Source of the DNA: Phyllostachys edulis
Taxonomy: Eukaryota > Streptophyta > Magnoliopsida > Poales > Poaceae
Length of the DNA: 64,000 bases
Assembly: GCA_036346405.1 (NCBI GenBank)
Contig: CM070548.1
Location: forward strand, 53,784,279 to 53,848,278
Direction of reading: 5' to 3'
Shown one piece after another: positions 22,391-34,597 of the stretch. The notes beneath the pieces are model-generated. The model ran no database searches and was not told where the DNA came from. It saw nothing but the letters and a program-made list of their open reading frames with translations. The position numbers were made by a program, and so were the translations under genes. The first letter of the stretch is position 1, and each line of letters opens with the position of its first letter.

Positions 22391-22429
22391 CTAGACTCGC
22401 CATTATGAGTTAATGGAGTGTTTTGATAA

Positions 22430-22790
22430 TTAATAAAAAATCATCATATGGAACTAACATTTTTCATGAGTTGGATGAATAGGTTATGTTCCATGATATG
22501 GAGACTTTGGATGATATCATGAGTTGATCGTCATCAAGTCAAGACTCGGGATGAAGAAAATCATCATGTGTTGATGGTGTTCAAGTCAAGATCCCGAAGT
22601 GAAGATCATCATGTGTTGTTGATATTGAAGTCAAGAGTTTGGAGTAAAGGATACATTATGTGTTGATGCATATCAAGATCTCGTAGAAAAGGATATCATC
22701 ATGTGTTGATGATTATCAAGTCAATGACCCGGTCTTGAAGAGAAGATATGTGTCATCAAGCTTCAAGTGAATGTGCAAGACAAATGTATG
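22430..22790. repeat. Degenerate tandem repeat, ATCATCATGTGTTGATG
   Basis: About five imperfect units of 50-65 bp with the core atcatcatgtgttgatg and tcaagtcaag. Probably part of a transposon untranslated region. Confidence 0.6.
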
Positions 22791-22964
22791 ACTAGCTAGG
22801 GCTAAGGATGTGTTCCTAGTCTTTTACCGATCTTGGTGTTTGGTTGGAGACTGGATTGCTAGTATAGGTTGTCATACTATTAAGAGGGGTCTTAACTAGT
22901 AGCTTGAGAGTGTCATGTGTTGATAGCTCGTTGTGCTTGCTCTAGCTCTCATTAGCATGTTGCC

Positions 22965-23190
22965 AATATTTGCGAATGTGTTTTGCAAATAGTCGAGGCT
23001 CATGCATAATCCTTATAGCATGTGACTTTAGTTTGTGAATATGTTTTGCAAATGCTTTAAGTCCATGTACCTTATTCCTTGTGGTGTGATTCTAAAAGTT
23101 GGCAAATATGTTTTGCAACTTATTGAGAATCTCGTCTTTATCCCTTGTTTGCATCGCGCATCAATTGGCAAATATGTTTTGCAAATTGAG
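22965..23190. repeat. Four spaced copies of an AAATATGTTTTGCAAA palindromic phrase
   Basis: The phrase (variants gcgaatgtgttttgcaaat, gtgaatatgttttgcaaat, gcaaatatgttttgcaact, gcaaatatgttttgcaaat) recurs every 65-70 bp. Each contains the near-palindrome ttgcaaa. It sits immediately upstream of the 23243 pseudogene. Confidence 0.65.
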
Positions 23191-23242
23191 TTGAAGCAGA
23201 ACCGCCGTAGGGAGGCGCATGGCACTGTAGCGGGAGAAGGAG

Positions 23243-23776
23243 ATGAAGTGGTTGGACAACGAGTGCTACCTCGCCGTTGTCAACTACCTAGCCAGCACTG
23301 GCAACCCAGAGGTTTGCTTCATTGTCGGTCTCACGCTCGTCTTCGCGCAGCATGACATGCAGCGCGGCCTCGTGTGCCTCGACTGGGCGACCGTCGCCGG
23401 CCACAAGGCCGTGGCCTATGTGCTCGGCCTCCTCCTCTACACGGCCGACGAGGCACGTGATGTTGGGAAGCACTACATCAGCCAGGTCGAGGGCGAGCCG
23501 GTCGGTGGCGCGTACGAGATGGCCAAGAGAACCAACTGGGAGTGCAGGCGGTGCCAGAGGCTCGCTGCGGATGCAGTCCAGGAGGCGATGTGGAAGAAAA
23601 TGGCTGGGTCGTAGGGCCGGGTGTTGGCGCTGCTGGAGGACGGCCACCGGTGCACGAGCACCGGCTGCAGTGTGATAAAAGGGTGGGGCGACTACGTCAT
23701 CTTCTGTAGTGACGGCTACAAGATTAGGCATGAATACGCCAAGTTCTTTGCACATGTGTTGAACTACTTGTCGTAA
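23243..23776 (+). pseudogene. Small Sel1/MYND-like cysteine-rich protein, one in-frame stop
   Basis: The frame runs MKWLDNECYLAVVNYLASTG, then GLTLVFAQHDMQRGLVCLDW and GHKAVAYVLGLLLY. These look like helical Sel1-type repeat material as found C-terminal to F-boxes in a grass protein family. It continues to CRRCQR, a TAG at 23612-23614, and in the same frame HRCTSTGCS and VIFCSDGYKIRHEYAKFF, ending TAA 23774-23776. C..C...C....C...FCS..x...H is a MYND-like zinc pattern; one expected cysteine is a Tyr (FCSDGY). No F-box is present upstream, where an in-frame TAG precedes the ATG. It is either a truncated pseudogene or a transposon-captured fragment. The single stop could come from one base change. 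Confidence 0.6.
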
Positions 23777-23939
23777 AATTAGCGGTTTTAGCAAATATTC
23801 AGATATAATTCATCGCCATTTTTTTTCAATATTCTTCACTAATTAAATATGACAACTGCAAATCAGACTTTGAGCTCAAACCAATGCTTTACTAATATGT
23901 GAATGTGTCATATGTTCTGAATTTGCATTTATGTATATG

Positions 23940-25345
23940 AGAATGTATATTATCACAAACGGTTATTTATTAGAACCGCCCGTGATGTGTATTTATCATA
24001 GACGGTTCTACTTTAGAATCGTTCGTGATGTCCAACCCTATTTATATTCGGAGTCTAGGGTTTGCCCGCGCCCCCTACTCAAACGATTGAGTTTCTCCTG
24101 CCCTGAGCCCATCGTCGCCTCCTCCTCGAGCCCAATGTGTCTCCTCCCCCGATCCCACCGCCTTCTCCCTGAGCATGAGCTGCCGCCTCCTCGAACCCGG
24201 GCACGCGTCGCCTCCTCCTCGAGCCCGGTGCGCCTCCTCCCCCGAGCGCCTCCCAAGCATACCAAGATAAGCCGGCCACCCCCTCGGCCATCCCATTTTT
24301 TTCATGTCACCTTGGTTATGTGCTGTGCTATTAGATATATTCAATCTGTGTGATTTGTATGTGCTTGGCACTAGGAGATATTGCAAAGTGATTTTTTGTG
24401 GGCTTGGTTAATTGCTTTATGATGAATTGATGTCACAAATGCAATTGGATGTGATATTGTGTATAGATTGTGCCTTGAGCTGTTAGATTACCTATTGTTA
24501 TATGTTATTTCGAGCAATTTATGCATTCCGATATACTTGCTGTCCTTTGAGCTTTTTCAGACAACTAATACTTGCTGTCCTGTAGAAGTTCCAGTCTTCC
24601 AGCCTGTTTTTCTGTGATTATTTACAATCACTGATCTACATCATAGTTGATAGCATCTTGATAGATTTTGTTCATGTATACAACAAAGTTAATTTTGGAT
24701 GATTTGCTTGAACTAGTCTGAATAGATTAGCAAGTTTTATTTTGAGCTCAAGGCCTAATCTATAAAGTGCCATATTCAATTTGTGATTACATTTGGCATG
24801 TGTGTTGTGATGATCAAGTTTAAACCTTGTGCAACTAGCCTTTTGAGAGTAATAATCAATCTTCTAAATCTTAGCTTTGTGCTGATTTTTATTGTGCACA
24901 TATTGTGTGTGTTGAGCATATTATTCCTTTTAAATGACTTGAAGAATATCACATGATGTATTGATTCATCTGTGGTTTATCTATTTTCTGCTTACTTATT
25001 TTCAGAGGGCATGGCTAGCATGTCCTGAGGCTAGCCGAAAAACAGAAAAAAAAATAGTTAGGTATATTGAACTATCACAGACGGTTCTTTTTACTAACCG
25101 TGTATGATATGTCTCCAATCACAGATGGTTGGTACATATAACTGTCCGTGATGGCCGACGTATCATAGACGGTTTTTTGTAGAAGCCATCTGTGATAGTA
25201 GTCATTTACAGAAGGTTTATATGACAAAACCGTATGTGTTGTGACTTATCACAGATGGCTCATAAACCGTCTATGATAACTGCCTGTTATCACAAACACA
25301 TAAATTCAGATGGTTCAGAAACCATTTGTGATGACGGTTATTCAT
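23940..25345 (+). mobile_element. CACTA deletion derivative
   Basis: Both edges carry subterminal repeats of the form atcacagacggttc / gaaccgtctgtgat (23950-24030 and 25070-25345), the same motif as the CACTA element at 44979. The right part (tcagagggcatggctagca ... gttaggtata) matches 54912-54970 of that element family. The interior has a GC-rich 5' leader (24060-24290) but no transposase. Terminal CACTA sequences were not found, so both ends are probably lost. Confidence 0.7.
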
Positions 25346-26921
25346 ATTTGTATTCGATAAAATAATATACATATTTTATTGCACTATGGCTAATTAGTTG
25401 GATGAGTATTTTTAGTTTAATGTGAATTCATGTTTTTAGGTGAAATAGATAAACTAGAATGATTAAGTGTGCTATGTTTAAGGATAAATTATCATAAATA
25501 TCTTGCCATTATGTAAGTTATGAGGATATCCAAAGCTAGGGCTGGAAACGAGCCGAGCCGAGCCGGCTCGAGCCAGGCTCGCCGTGGCTCGGGTGAGCAG
25601 CCGGCTCGGCTCGTTTTCGAAACAAGGAAGAAAGGTGGCTCGGCTCGGCTCGTCGTAAAGCTCGAGCAGGCTCACGAGGGCTCGCGAGCCAGGCTCGAGG
25701 TGGCTCACGAGCGCTCAGCTCGGCGGCTCGGCTCGACAATGAAAGAAAGCAGGAACAGACTAGACCAGAATAGGGGCATTATGTTGCAGACTGACTGATT
25801 GAGCAACACAAACAAGATCATGACTGTCATGAGTGTTCTTGATTTTTTTTTCCAAACAAGACAGAGGAAATAGCATTATAGAAGTATGCATACTCAAATT
25901 ACACAACCCAAGTCCATGAGTCATGATCATGAATGTTCTTGAATTTTTTTTCCAAACAAGACACAGGAAATAGCATTATAGCAGTATAGCACATAACTAA
26001 TATCTTGCAAAAACAGCCTGGGATTTTCCAAACAAGTCATAGGCACATAGCATATGCAAACTAAACTACACAGAGTCACAGACTTCATGAGTGTTCTTGA
26101 TTTTCCAAACAAGACACAACCAATATCACATAGGCATAGCATGATAGCAAATAGACTTCATGACTCATGAGTCATGAGTGTTCTTAATATTTAACAGTCC
26201 ATGTCAAGTTGTAAACATAACAGTCCAGCCCTACATATAACAGTCCATGGCTCCATACTAAGCAGTAAGCAGTTAATGTACAAGAGTCCAAAATAACAAT
26301 CTAAAGGTCCTCATGAGCAGTTTGGCCCCAAGGCCCCCAACAACAAAATTAGTTTCGAGCACTCTGCCATCCTTTGTTTCTGTAGTGACCTGGTAAAGTT
26401 GTAAGTGGAAACAAAGCAAAGTTACAGCATTTGCAAGTTGCAAACTTGCTACCACAAGAAGAGCTGCACAACTGAATTTGGATTTTGAAATTGTATAAAC
26501 ATCACCATTGGCATCAGCATCAAACAATGAGGCAAAATGGCACCAAGTTGTCAACCACAAACAAGTTGAACATTGTATATTTTAGCATGTTACAGAACAT
26601 GTTACACAACAAGTTGTCAACCAAAAAAAAATATGTACATATCTTTCATAATATGAAATGCAAATAATAGTTAAACTATGAATGAAGTTTTCATTGACCA
26701 GCTAAAGAGGACATGAAAACTCCCAAGACTATTAAAATTGAGATATTATCAGTCTATCATGAGTCCTGCATACTGTGTCAATGATATAGCTCTACACTGA
26801 ACAAAGAATATACAACAATCGTAAATGCAATCAAGAGTAAGCAACTAAGCATGTGTCTGGACCTGAAAACTAATGACATCTTACATAACATTATGCCTAT
26901 TAAAAAAAGATCCAGTAAGCT

Positions 26922-27734
26922 TGACGAGGATCTAATAATCCTCATTTTATCTTTTATCTATAATTCTTATTATAAGTAAATATGACGTCATGTGGTCCCT
27001 GGGTATACCCCTTAAATTTACAAGGGAGAAGCCTACTAGGTGGTCGTAAGTTCTTCTACGACCACCCCCATAGTCGTAAGTCTTGCTACGACTAAGTTCT
27101 TCTACGATGACTACCCAGTCGTAAGTTATTCTACGACTACCTCATAGTCGTAAGTCTTGCTACGACTACCTTATGGTCGTAAGTTCTTCTACGACTAGGT
27201 CAGCTACGACCACCTTATGATCAATAAAACCTACAGGCGAGTGGGTCCAATTGATTAAGGAATTCAAACAGTCAACATACGCTGTTATTATGCGAAATAA
27301 TACCCCATCATCCCTGACAAGTAACTATCAGGCGGCATAAAGGAGTTACCATCCCAATAATTACTGCAAACGTGCGTCCGTTACTAGATTGAATGAGGCG
27401 TCTCTTCAGCAGGGGAAAACGGCTATTCCTTCACAACTATATAAAGGCAACGGTCAGAGAGGAAAAGGGGAGGAGGGCAATCGAGGCGTACACACACGCT
27501 ATCGAGGGCTATCAGGAAGACAAGTGCTATCATCTGTAATAGTCTTAGTTTTTTCTCCTGATTGTTCAGAATACACTCAATACCATACACACACAGGAGT
27601 AGGGTTGTTATTATCTCCGGAGAAGGCCTGAACCTGTATAAAAATACCCGTGTCAATCTCTCTGCGTGATTCTATTCTAGGAGACCCCTTGAATCAAACA
27701 ATCTTTACGTAAGATCGGTTCTAAAACACCGACA
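26922..27734 (+). mobile_element. Solo LTR, 813 bp, in the left hAT arm
   Basis: Starts tgacgaggatct and ends aaacaccgaca, flanked by the 5-bp duplication aagct (26917-26921 and 27735-27739). The other hAT arm shows the empty site (32555-32580), which confirms the insertion. It contains a TATA-like box (actatataaaggc, about 27440) typical of an LTR promoter. Reiterated ggtcgtaagtt.ttctacgac phrases occupy 27040-27220. Confidence 0.88.
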
Positions 27735-27992
27735 AAGCTACAAATTGATGTGCAGTTCGGCATTATGCATCAATGAACTAAAAGAGCACTTGATATATCT
27801 AAAACATTATATATTTGTTATGCACCAATGAAGTAAAAGAGCACTTAGAAGTAGTAGCACTCACTAGTTGCTTTCTACGATGCTTTGAGGAAATAGAATG
27901 GCCTCAACATCATCCTCATCATCTTTTTCCTTAAAACATCAATAATAATCGAGTCAGCTATGATATGAACAAAAAAGATTAGAAAAGACATA

Positions 27993-30900
27993 TTAAAGTT
28001 TGCAAGAACCTACCATAAAGATAGGAGGTTTCATGTCATCAACTGCACCTCTAATCCAGCTAGAGGCACACACCAAATACTGAACCATAGCCGGACGTAG
28101 AGAACTTCGATAGTCATCTAGTACTCTACCTCCAGCATTGAAAGTTGATTCTGAAGATACACTGCTAACTGGTATAGTCAAAAAATTCTTAGCCATCTTT
28201 GACACTACTGGAAATCTATGTGCATTCAAATTCCACCACTCAAGCAATTTGAAGCCCTTGTTATCTAAACTCTCATTTGCTTCATCTAGATAGATAAGCA
28301 ACTCTGACTTTGAAGGCTCGGTAGAAGTGGAACACAAGAATGACTGAAACTGAGATGAGACTGAGGATAAAGGGCTGCTTGCACCCATAGCTAAAGAGGA
28401 GGTTACATCACCTGTACTAGTGTAATACTCCAAATTTCATTTAGAGAGAATATTATTCGGGAGAAGGAAATTATTTGAAATTTCAGTTTTTGGGGAAAAC
28501 TTTGGGACATGGGCCTCCGGCCTAGGCTAGGGCAGCCTGGTGGCCGGCCTTGTATGGGCTAGTAGAGGGCGTGGCGCCCCAAGGAAGCCCAAGCCCAAGC
28601 CGCCAAACCCCTTCCCTTAAACCCTAGGGCAGCCGCCCCCTCCCCCTTTTCCTCCCCCTAGCCGTCACCTCCCCTTTCCTCCTGCCCCAAGCCGCCACCC
28701 CTCCTGTTCTGGACATCGCCCCTGCCTTTGGTGCTGCCCATCTTCCTCTTGGAGCCACCCCTCCTTGCTGCCGGTCTTCACGAAGGAAGGAGAAGGGAGT
28801 TTGCAGGCTGGTTGGCCGGTAGAAAGGAAGGACGAGTGAGAGGAAGGAGATCTTCTTCGTGGGATTCGATCAGCAATCTCCTGTAGTTCTACAAGGGTAA
28901 CAATCGATGTTCTTCGCTGGTTGGATCATAGTAGATGAGAAATTGATTATATTTAGTGGATCGAAGTCCTTCTGCGAGTAAATCAGATTCAGTTCAGTTT
29001 ATTATGTGACTGTTTTCATGTGTTTAGAGTCTGATTTAGAGGATCTCATCTCCTAGAGTTATGTGGGTTTCGTTCTTAGCTTTCCATAGACTCAAAGATC
29101 ACTTAATTCCGAGTTACGGTTTAAAAGTTATGTTAAATTCTTTTCTGCTGTCCCGAAAGCACTTTTTGGATTTGTAGAACAAAAGTTATGTACGTTTCAA
29201 TTTGACTGTCCAGATTGTATGTCGGGTTCTGATAGTAGATTTGACCTGTGGCCACTTTTTGTTAAAGGAAAAATCTGAGTTTTATGCCAACTGGACTTTT
29301 GAAGGTTATGTTCTTAGCTTTCCAGAATGACAAAGAACTTGGATTTTGGTTAATCCAATCAAAAGTTATGGTTGTTTCTTTACTGCTGTTTAACTCTAAT
29401 AGACAGATTATAGATTAGACCATTATCGGAATGTTAGCCTAAGCTTTTGCCGAATTAGTGGATTTAGCCAACTAGTTTAATGTAGATAATTCCATTACCT
29501 TTCCATAGGATCTAAGATCACATTGTTTCGAGTTTCGGAGCAAAAGTTATGATGTTTTTCGTACTGCTGTCCAGAATAGATTTTTGTTAGCATGTTGACT
29601 AACTTAAGTAGATAAAGTGTTTAATCTTGGGATTATGGGAAGACGATATAGAGCGCTACTAGTAATGTATTGTTAAGCATGTTTGATTGATTCTTAGTAT
29701 CATTCTTGGTTACCAGGTAGTGGTGAACCCCGGTGGTAGAGCATTCCACCTTTTGTCTTCTGTCTCACGGTTGAGGCAAGTGCAGATAGTAATAATGAGT
29801 TGCTTTATTTTAAAATTGATGAATGCCATGGTTTAATGATGAATCTTTATGTTTGATAATGTTGATGAACATTACCTGTTCATGATGAGTTGATATTGTG
29901 ATTTCAATTTTGCATCATGACATACATTTTTATATCCTGGTCTACATGGTAGCCAAGGATTGTTCCTTTGAGGTCCCCATCATGCATTGGACGGGCATAG
30001 ATCCCTGTCATGCATTGGACGGGCTTGGGTCCCCACACTCGTGGAGTGTGGGCATTGGATTCCTGTGCCTAGAGGGCACAGGCTTTGAGTATGTATCGAT
30101 GGATACACTACTCGGTATTACCGGTAATTGCAAAGAGGATGAACTAAGAGCATTCATGACATGTTCATTGCATTTATGCATAAAAGATGGATTTGTGATA
30201 TATATATCGCTGTTGTTCATGATGGGATTGATTATCCCCATTGGCTGCTTATGATGTTATGATATTTATTACTATTGCACTTTGTTGAGTCATAGACTCA
30301 CTCTTGCTGTGTTGTGCTTTCTAGGTACCTCTCGAGGCAGCGGCATGCATGGGGAGGGGTAGACATGGTGCACTTCACATATACACAAACCACAATGATT
30401 AAACTAGTTCAATTATCTACAATTCGTAGTCTTGATAATTTCTTTAGATTCAATTTTGTGACCATCCTTCGTGGTGGATGATTTTGATTGTGATCATGGA
30501 TGATCCATTTATGTTCTTAATTCTTCGTCATTTAAGTTCATTTAATTTCATTTGACGGATTAGAAGGTTTGATTGAATTATTCTATCATCTTTATTGTTT
30601 GGTTGGTCAATGATGCTTTAGAGGTAGCTATTTGACCATTAGCTGCTTGAGCATAGTAATGTTGGATTGCTTTAGATTAGTTGTTAAAGAGAAGGCTTCA
30701 TAAATTGATTAATACTCAATTGATAGATGTTATGCTCTTGTTGAGTAATTATAGACTATGATAGTGTTGGTTATTAGTTTTGTGTCCTTCATGAATGAAT
30801 GTTTGGTTGAATGTTTATTAAGATGTTGAAATTAGTTGAGTCAGTAGAGTGGTTGGTAGCATCCTAGGCTCTATGTTGGGCTGGGGTGTTACAACTAGCC

Positions 30901-31290
30901 ACCTTGTTGTGCCGATGATCCATCTCGAACTGTGAATACAAATCTTCTAACTCGACCCTCACATCATCAAGCTCATATGCAGCCTTTGAGGGCTCATACA
31001 TTTGGTTGAAGCACCAACCAATAAATCTCATCTTAAACCTAGGATCAATAATAGTAGCAAGGACCATGACATTGTTATTTTTTCCCAATACTTATCAAAC
31101 TTGTCCAACATTGCAGCAGCCATGAGCTTCAAATGATCATCTCCAGAAGCAATTGCAACTCTTAATGCAATCTTCACATTAACAATGTAAGGATAAAAAA
31201 TATTTATTGTTGGATAAGTTGATCCAGAAAATGCACTAGCCACTTCAGCCAAGGACTTCAATATTGGTGCAATTTTCGAGCCGAGCCGAA
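27993..31290 (-). pseudogene. hAT transposase, C-terminal half, split by a solo LTR
   Basis: Minus strand, from 31270: LKSLAEVASAFSGSTYPTIN, KLMAAAMLDKFDKYWEK, then after a frame change MVLATIIDPRFKMRFIGW, the DUF4413/RNase-H-like hAT region. A 2473-bp LTR with an actag duplication then interrupts it. From 28415 it resumes with LLIYLDEANESL, LLEWWNLNAHRFPVVSKMAK, NFLTIPVSSVSSESTFNAGG and RVLDDYRSSLRP, the hAT C-terminal dimerisation domain, ending at 27993. The N-terminal BED finger and first catalytic region are absent. It is non-functional. Confidence 0.9.
28421..30893 (+). mobile_element. Solo LTR (long-LTR family), 2473 bp
   Basis: Starts tgtaatactccaaattt and ends ggctggggtgttaca, with the 5-bp duplication actag on both sides (28416-28420, 30894-30898), inside a hAT transposase reading frame. 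Layout: a GC-rich block near 28500-28870, then AT-rich sequence with a TTGTTGAGTC.ATAGACTCA-like phrase (30282-30302) and a G/A-rich tail region. The same order is seen at 57981-60205 and, inverted, at 49283-51734. From size and ends it is of the kind seen in RIRE3/RIRE8-like Ty3/gypsy families; that family name is from memory. Confidence 0.88.
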
Positions 31291-31427
31291 CCCTATTTCT
31301 AGCTCGACAAAAATACGAGCCGAGCTCGAGCCGCTCGGCGAGCCAAAAAGCTCGAGCGACCCATGATCGAAGGCCCATCATCGCAGGCCCAAACCAGTGA
31401 CTGTGAGTGACTGAGCGCCTCGCCTTG

Positions 31428-31430
<3 letters not shown>

Positions 31431-31504
<74 letters not shown>
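31431..31504. repeat. (TA)n(TC)n microsatellite
   Basis: About 19 TA units followed directly by about 17 TC units, at the start of a GC-rich leader (31505-32035) that ends in a donor-like cctcg/gtgagtc. Consistent with the promoter/5' leader of hAT copy 2. Confidence 0.95.
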
Positions 31505-31507
<3 letters not shown>

Positions 31508-33975
31508 TCCTCGGTTCCTCTCCTGATCCCCTATTCCCCCTTTGTGCTTCTTGGTTCCTTTCTCCTGAATCCTGATAGCCTTCCACCCCACGACGCCGCC
31601 TGTGCATCCGCCAGTGGCTGGCCTCTCCATTCGACGCTCCCTCATCCACCCCCCGCCGCCAGAAGCTCGCTCCTCCGCCGCGCCATCCACCCCGCCTCTC
31701 CACTTCCCCAAGTCTTGCCGTGCGCCGTGTTCTATCGGCCGTGGTGGCCTCTCCATCCAACGCGCCGCCCTGTCCTCAGGCGTCCTCTGCTCCATCCGTC
31801 AGCCTCTCCATCCGCCGCCCCGTCCTCAGTTGTCCTCTGGTCCATCCGTCGGCCTCTCCAATCGACACGGGATCGAGATCAGCACCAACGGAGCTTTGAG
31901 TCTCGTGCGCTAGGGAAGAAATCGACCAATGTTGGGGTCTCTGCCTCAACACAAGCGGGCGGGCGTGGAACTGGTCATCGCCTCCTCAGCTCCCAGCCGC
32001 CTCCTAACAATGCCAAACCGGCATCCTCGTCCTCGGTGAGTCTTCATTAGTGTCCTCTTGAGATAATGTGCTTCTTCAATATAATGTACTTTGAATCAGT
32101 AAAAGTACGCCACGCCTCCAAAGATGTCAGTCCATTTTGCTAATCCAAAGATTTCTATCGATACTCGAGTCCAAACTCGAGGTCTTGGGAATATAGGCGC
32201 TTCAAATTTTGTAGAGTAAGAATAAGTTGCGCAAAATACATAGTCAGTGATGTAAATGCACAATCTGGTGTTGACTTTAACATTTATTTCATAGCTCTTT
32301 GAATCCAATTTTTGATGATCTTCGAATTTGAGTAGCCATCTGCCTAAGTGCAGAATTTGGCTATAGTTTAGCTTATTATGATGAGGATGATGTTGAGGCC
32401 ATTCTATTTCCTCAAAGCATCGTAGAGAGCAACTAGTGAGTGCTACTACTTCTAAGTGCTCTTTTACTTCATTGGTGCATAACAAATATATAATGTTTTA
32501 GATATATCAAGTGCTCTTTTAGTTCATTGATGCATAATGCTGAATTGCACATCAATTTGTAGCTTACTGGATATTTTTTTAATAGGCATAATGTTATGTA
32601 AGATGTCATTAGTTTTCAGGTCCAGACACATGCTTAGTTGCTTACTCTTGATTGCATTTACGATTGTTGTATATTCTTTGTTCAGTGTAGAGCTATATCA
32701 GTGACACAGTATGTAGGACTCATGATAGACTGATAATATCTCAATTTTAATAGTTTTGGGAGTTTTCAGGTCCTCTTTAGCTGGTCAATGAAAACTTCAT
32801 TCATAGTTTAACTATTATTTGCATTTCATATTATGAAAGATATGTACATATTTTTTTTTGGTTGACAACTTGTTGTGTAACATGTTCCGCAACATGCTAA
32901 AATATACAACGTTCAACTTTTCATGTGGTTGACAACTTGGTGCCATTTTGCCTCCTTGTTTGATGCTGATGCCAATGGTGATGATTGCACAATTTCAAAA
33001 TCCAAATTCAGTTGTGCAGCTCTTCTTGTGGTAGCAAGTTTGCAACTTGCAAATGTTGTAACTTTGCTTTGTTTCCACTTACCACTTTACCAGGTCACTG
33101 CAGAAACAAAGGATGGCAGAGTGCTCGAAACTGATTTTGTTGTTGGGGGCCTTAGGGCCAGACTGCTCATGAGGACCTTTAGATTGTTATTTTAGACCCT
33201 TGTACATTAACTGCTTACTGCTTAGTATGGAGCCATGGACTGTTATATGTAGGGCTGGACTGTTATGTTCGCAACTCGACATGGACTGTTAAATATTAAG
33301 AACACTCATGACTCATGAGTCATGAAGTCTATTTGCTATCATGCTATGCCTATGTGCTATTGGCTGTGTCTTGTTTGGAAAATCAAGAACACTCATGAAG
33401 TCTGTGACTCTGTGTAGTTCAGTGTGTAGTTCAGTCTGCATATGCTATGTGCCTATGTCTTGTTTAGAAAATCCCAAGTTGTTTTTGCAAGATATTAGTT
33501 ATGTGTTATACTGCTATAATGCTATTTCCTGTGTCTTGTTTGGAAAAAAAAATCAAGAACATTCATGATGATGACTCATGGACTTGGGTTGTGTAATTTG
33601 AGTCTGCGTACTGCTGTAATGCTATTTCCTCTGTCTTGTTTGGAAAAAAAATCAAGAACAATCATGACAGTCATGATCTTGTTTGTGTTGCTCAGTCAAT
33701 TAGTCTACAACATAATGCCCCTGTTCTGGTCTGGTTTGTTCCTGCTTTCTTTCATTATCGAGCCGAGCGCTTTCGAGCCACCTTTCTGGCTTGTTTCGAA
33801 AACGAGCTGAGCCGGCTGCTCACCCGAGCCACGGCGAGCCTGGCTCAAATCGGCTTGTTTTCAGCCCTAGCTCTTGCCCTTTTTCTTCCTATGATTTTTG
33901 CTTTTGTCTGCAATACTTATGGCATCCATGCTTGATCGCCCGAGGATGAATAATCCGATGGCTTCTTCAAGGTCT

Positions 33976-34594
33976 TCATCTCCAATATATATGCAACTGC
34001 CTCATGGAAGTTGAGATTGCTTTCACAACGAGAATATTCGTCACTAATTGCTCCAATGATGGTGGTAGAGATGATATCAGCATGACAACCTTATCGTTCT
34101 CCTCAATTTTCTCATCCACACTAGTCAGCTGCGCGACAAGCTTGTTGAAGACATTGAGATGGTCAATGAACCATGTACTTTCCTCCATGCGCAACCTGTA
34201 CAAATGCTGCTTCAACACCCACTAGTTTGTCAACGACTTCGCCATATACAATTCTTCGAAGTTCTCCATAATTTCTTCGACGAAATTTTCTTGATCATTG
34301 AGTATTTTACCCTATCGGAGAAACATAAACAAATTGTACTAACGATCTTCCGCTCCATCACCTTTCAGTCTTCATTAGATGTCTTTTATGGTTTGTCCCT
34401 TTTAAGAGCATCGATTAACCCTTGTTAGACAAGGATGTCCTTCACAACGCATTGCCACACACTGAAATTTTCTCCATCGTCAAATTTATCCACTTGACTC
34501 CACATGGTCGACATTGATCTTGATCTTGTGCTTTATGACGCTTTGCCAACCTTCTCGCAAATGAGATTAATCCAGCCTCGGCTCTGATACTACG
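33976..34594 (-). pseudogene. Copia-type gag (UBN2-like) fragment with primer-binding site
   Basis: The minus strand reads LKQHLYRLRMEESTWFIDHL, FNKLVAQLTS and KVVMLISSLPPSLEQLV, the gag polyprotein segment of Copia elements. Upstream, 34577-34594 reversed reads tagtatcagagccgagg, close to the TGGTATCAGAGC primer-binding site (initiator Met tRNA). Several stops are present. The 3' side is cut by the hAT complex edge at 33869, so pol is missing. Confidence 0.82.
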
Positions 34595-34597
34595 TTT

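Larger units (their letters stand above)
25536..33869. mobile_element. Foldback complex of two Ac-like hAT copies
   Basis: The outer ends are inverted repeats: left tagggctggaaacgagccga; right, reversed, tagggctgaaaacaagccga. Both follow the TAGGG-type hAT end and both are rich in GAGCC. The arms are homologous for about 1.5 kb (25536-27930, less one solo LTR, against 32378-33869). They include mirrored open frames (MWLTTWCHFASLFDADANGD at 26560 and 32923). Between them lies a minus-strand hAT transposase fragment, and at 31265-31380 further GAGCC-rich subterminal sequence. The simplest reading is copy 1 (minus, 25536-31290) joined to an internally deleted copy 2 (plus, 31290-33869). No 8-bp duplication was found at the outer ends. 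Confidence 0.7.

Noticed and set aside
21744..22403. Overlapping 168- and 131-codon frames
   Set aside because: GC-rich part of the truncated long-LTR unit; no domain and opposite-strand frames equally open.
26273..33195. The mirrored MWLTTWCHFASLFDADANGD frames as a conserved small protein
   Set aside because: Both lie in the non-coding 3' arms of the two hAT copies, and similarity follows from DNA homology; no start or splice context.
25536..33869. Treating the complex as one intact hAT insertion
   Set aside because: No matching 8-bp duplication at the outer ends, and the transposase lacks its N-terminal half; a two-copy rearrangement fits better.
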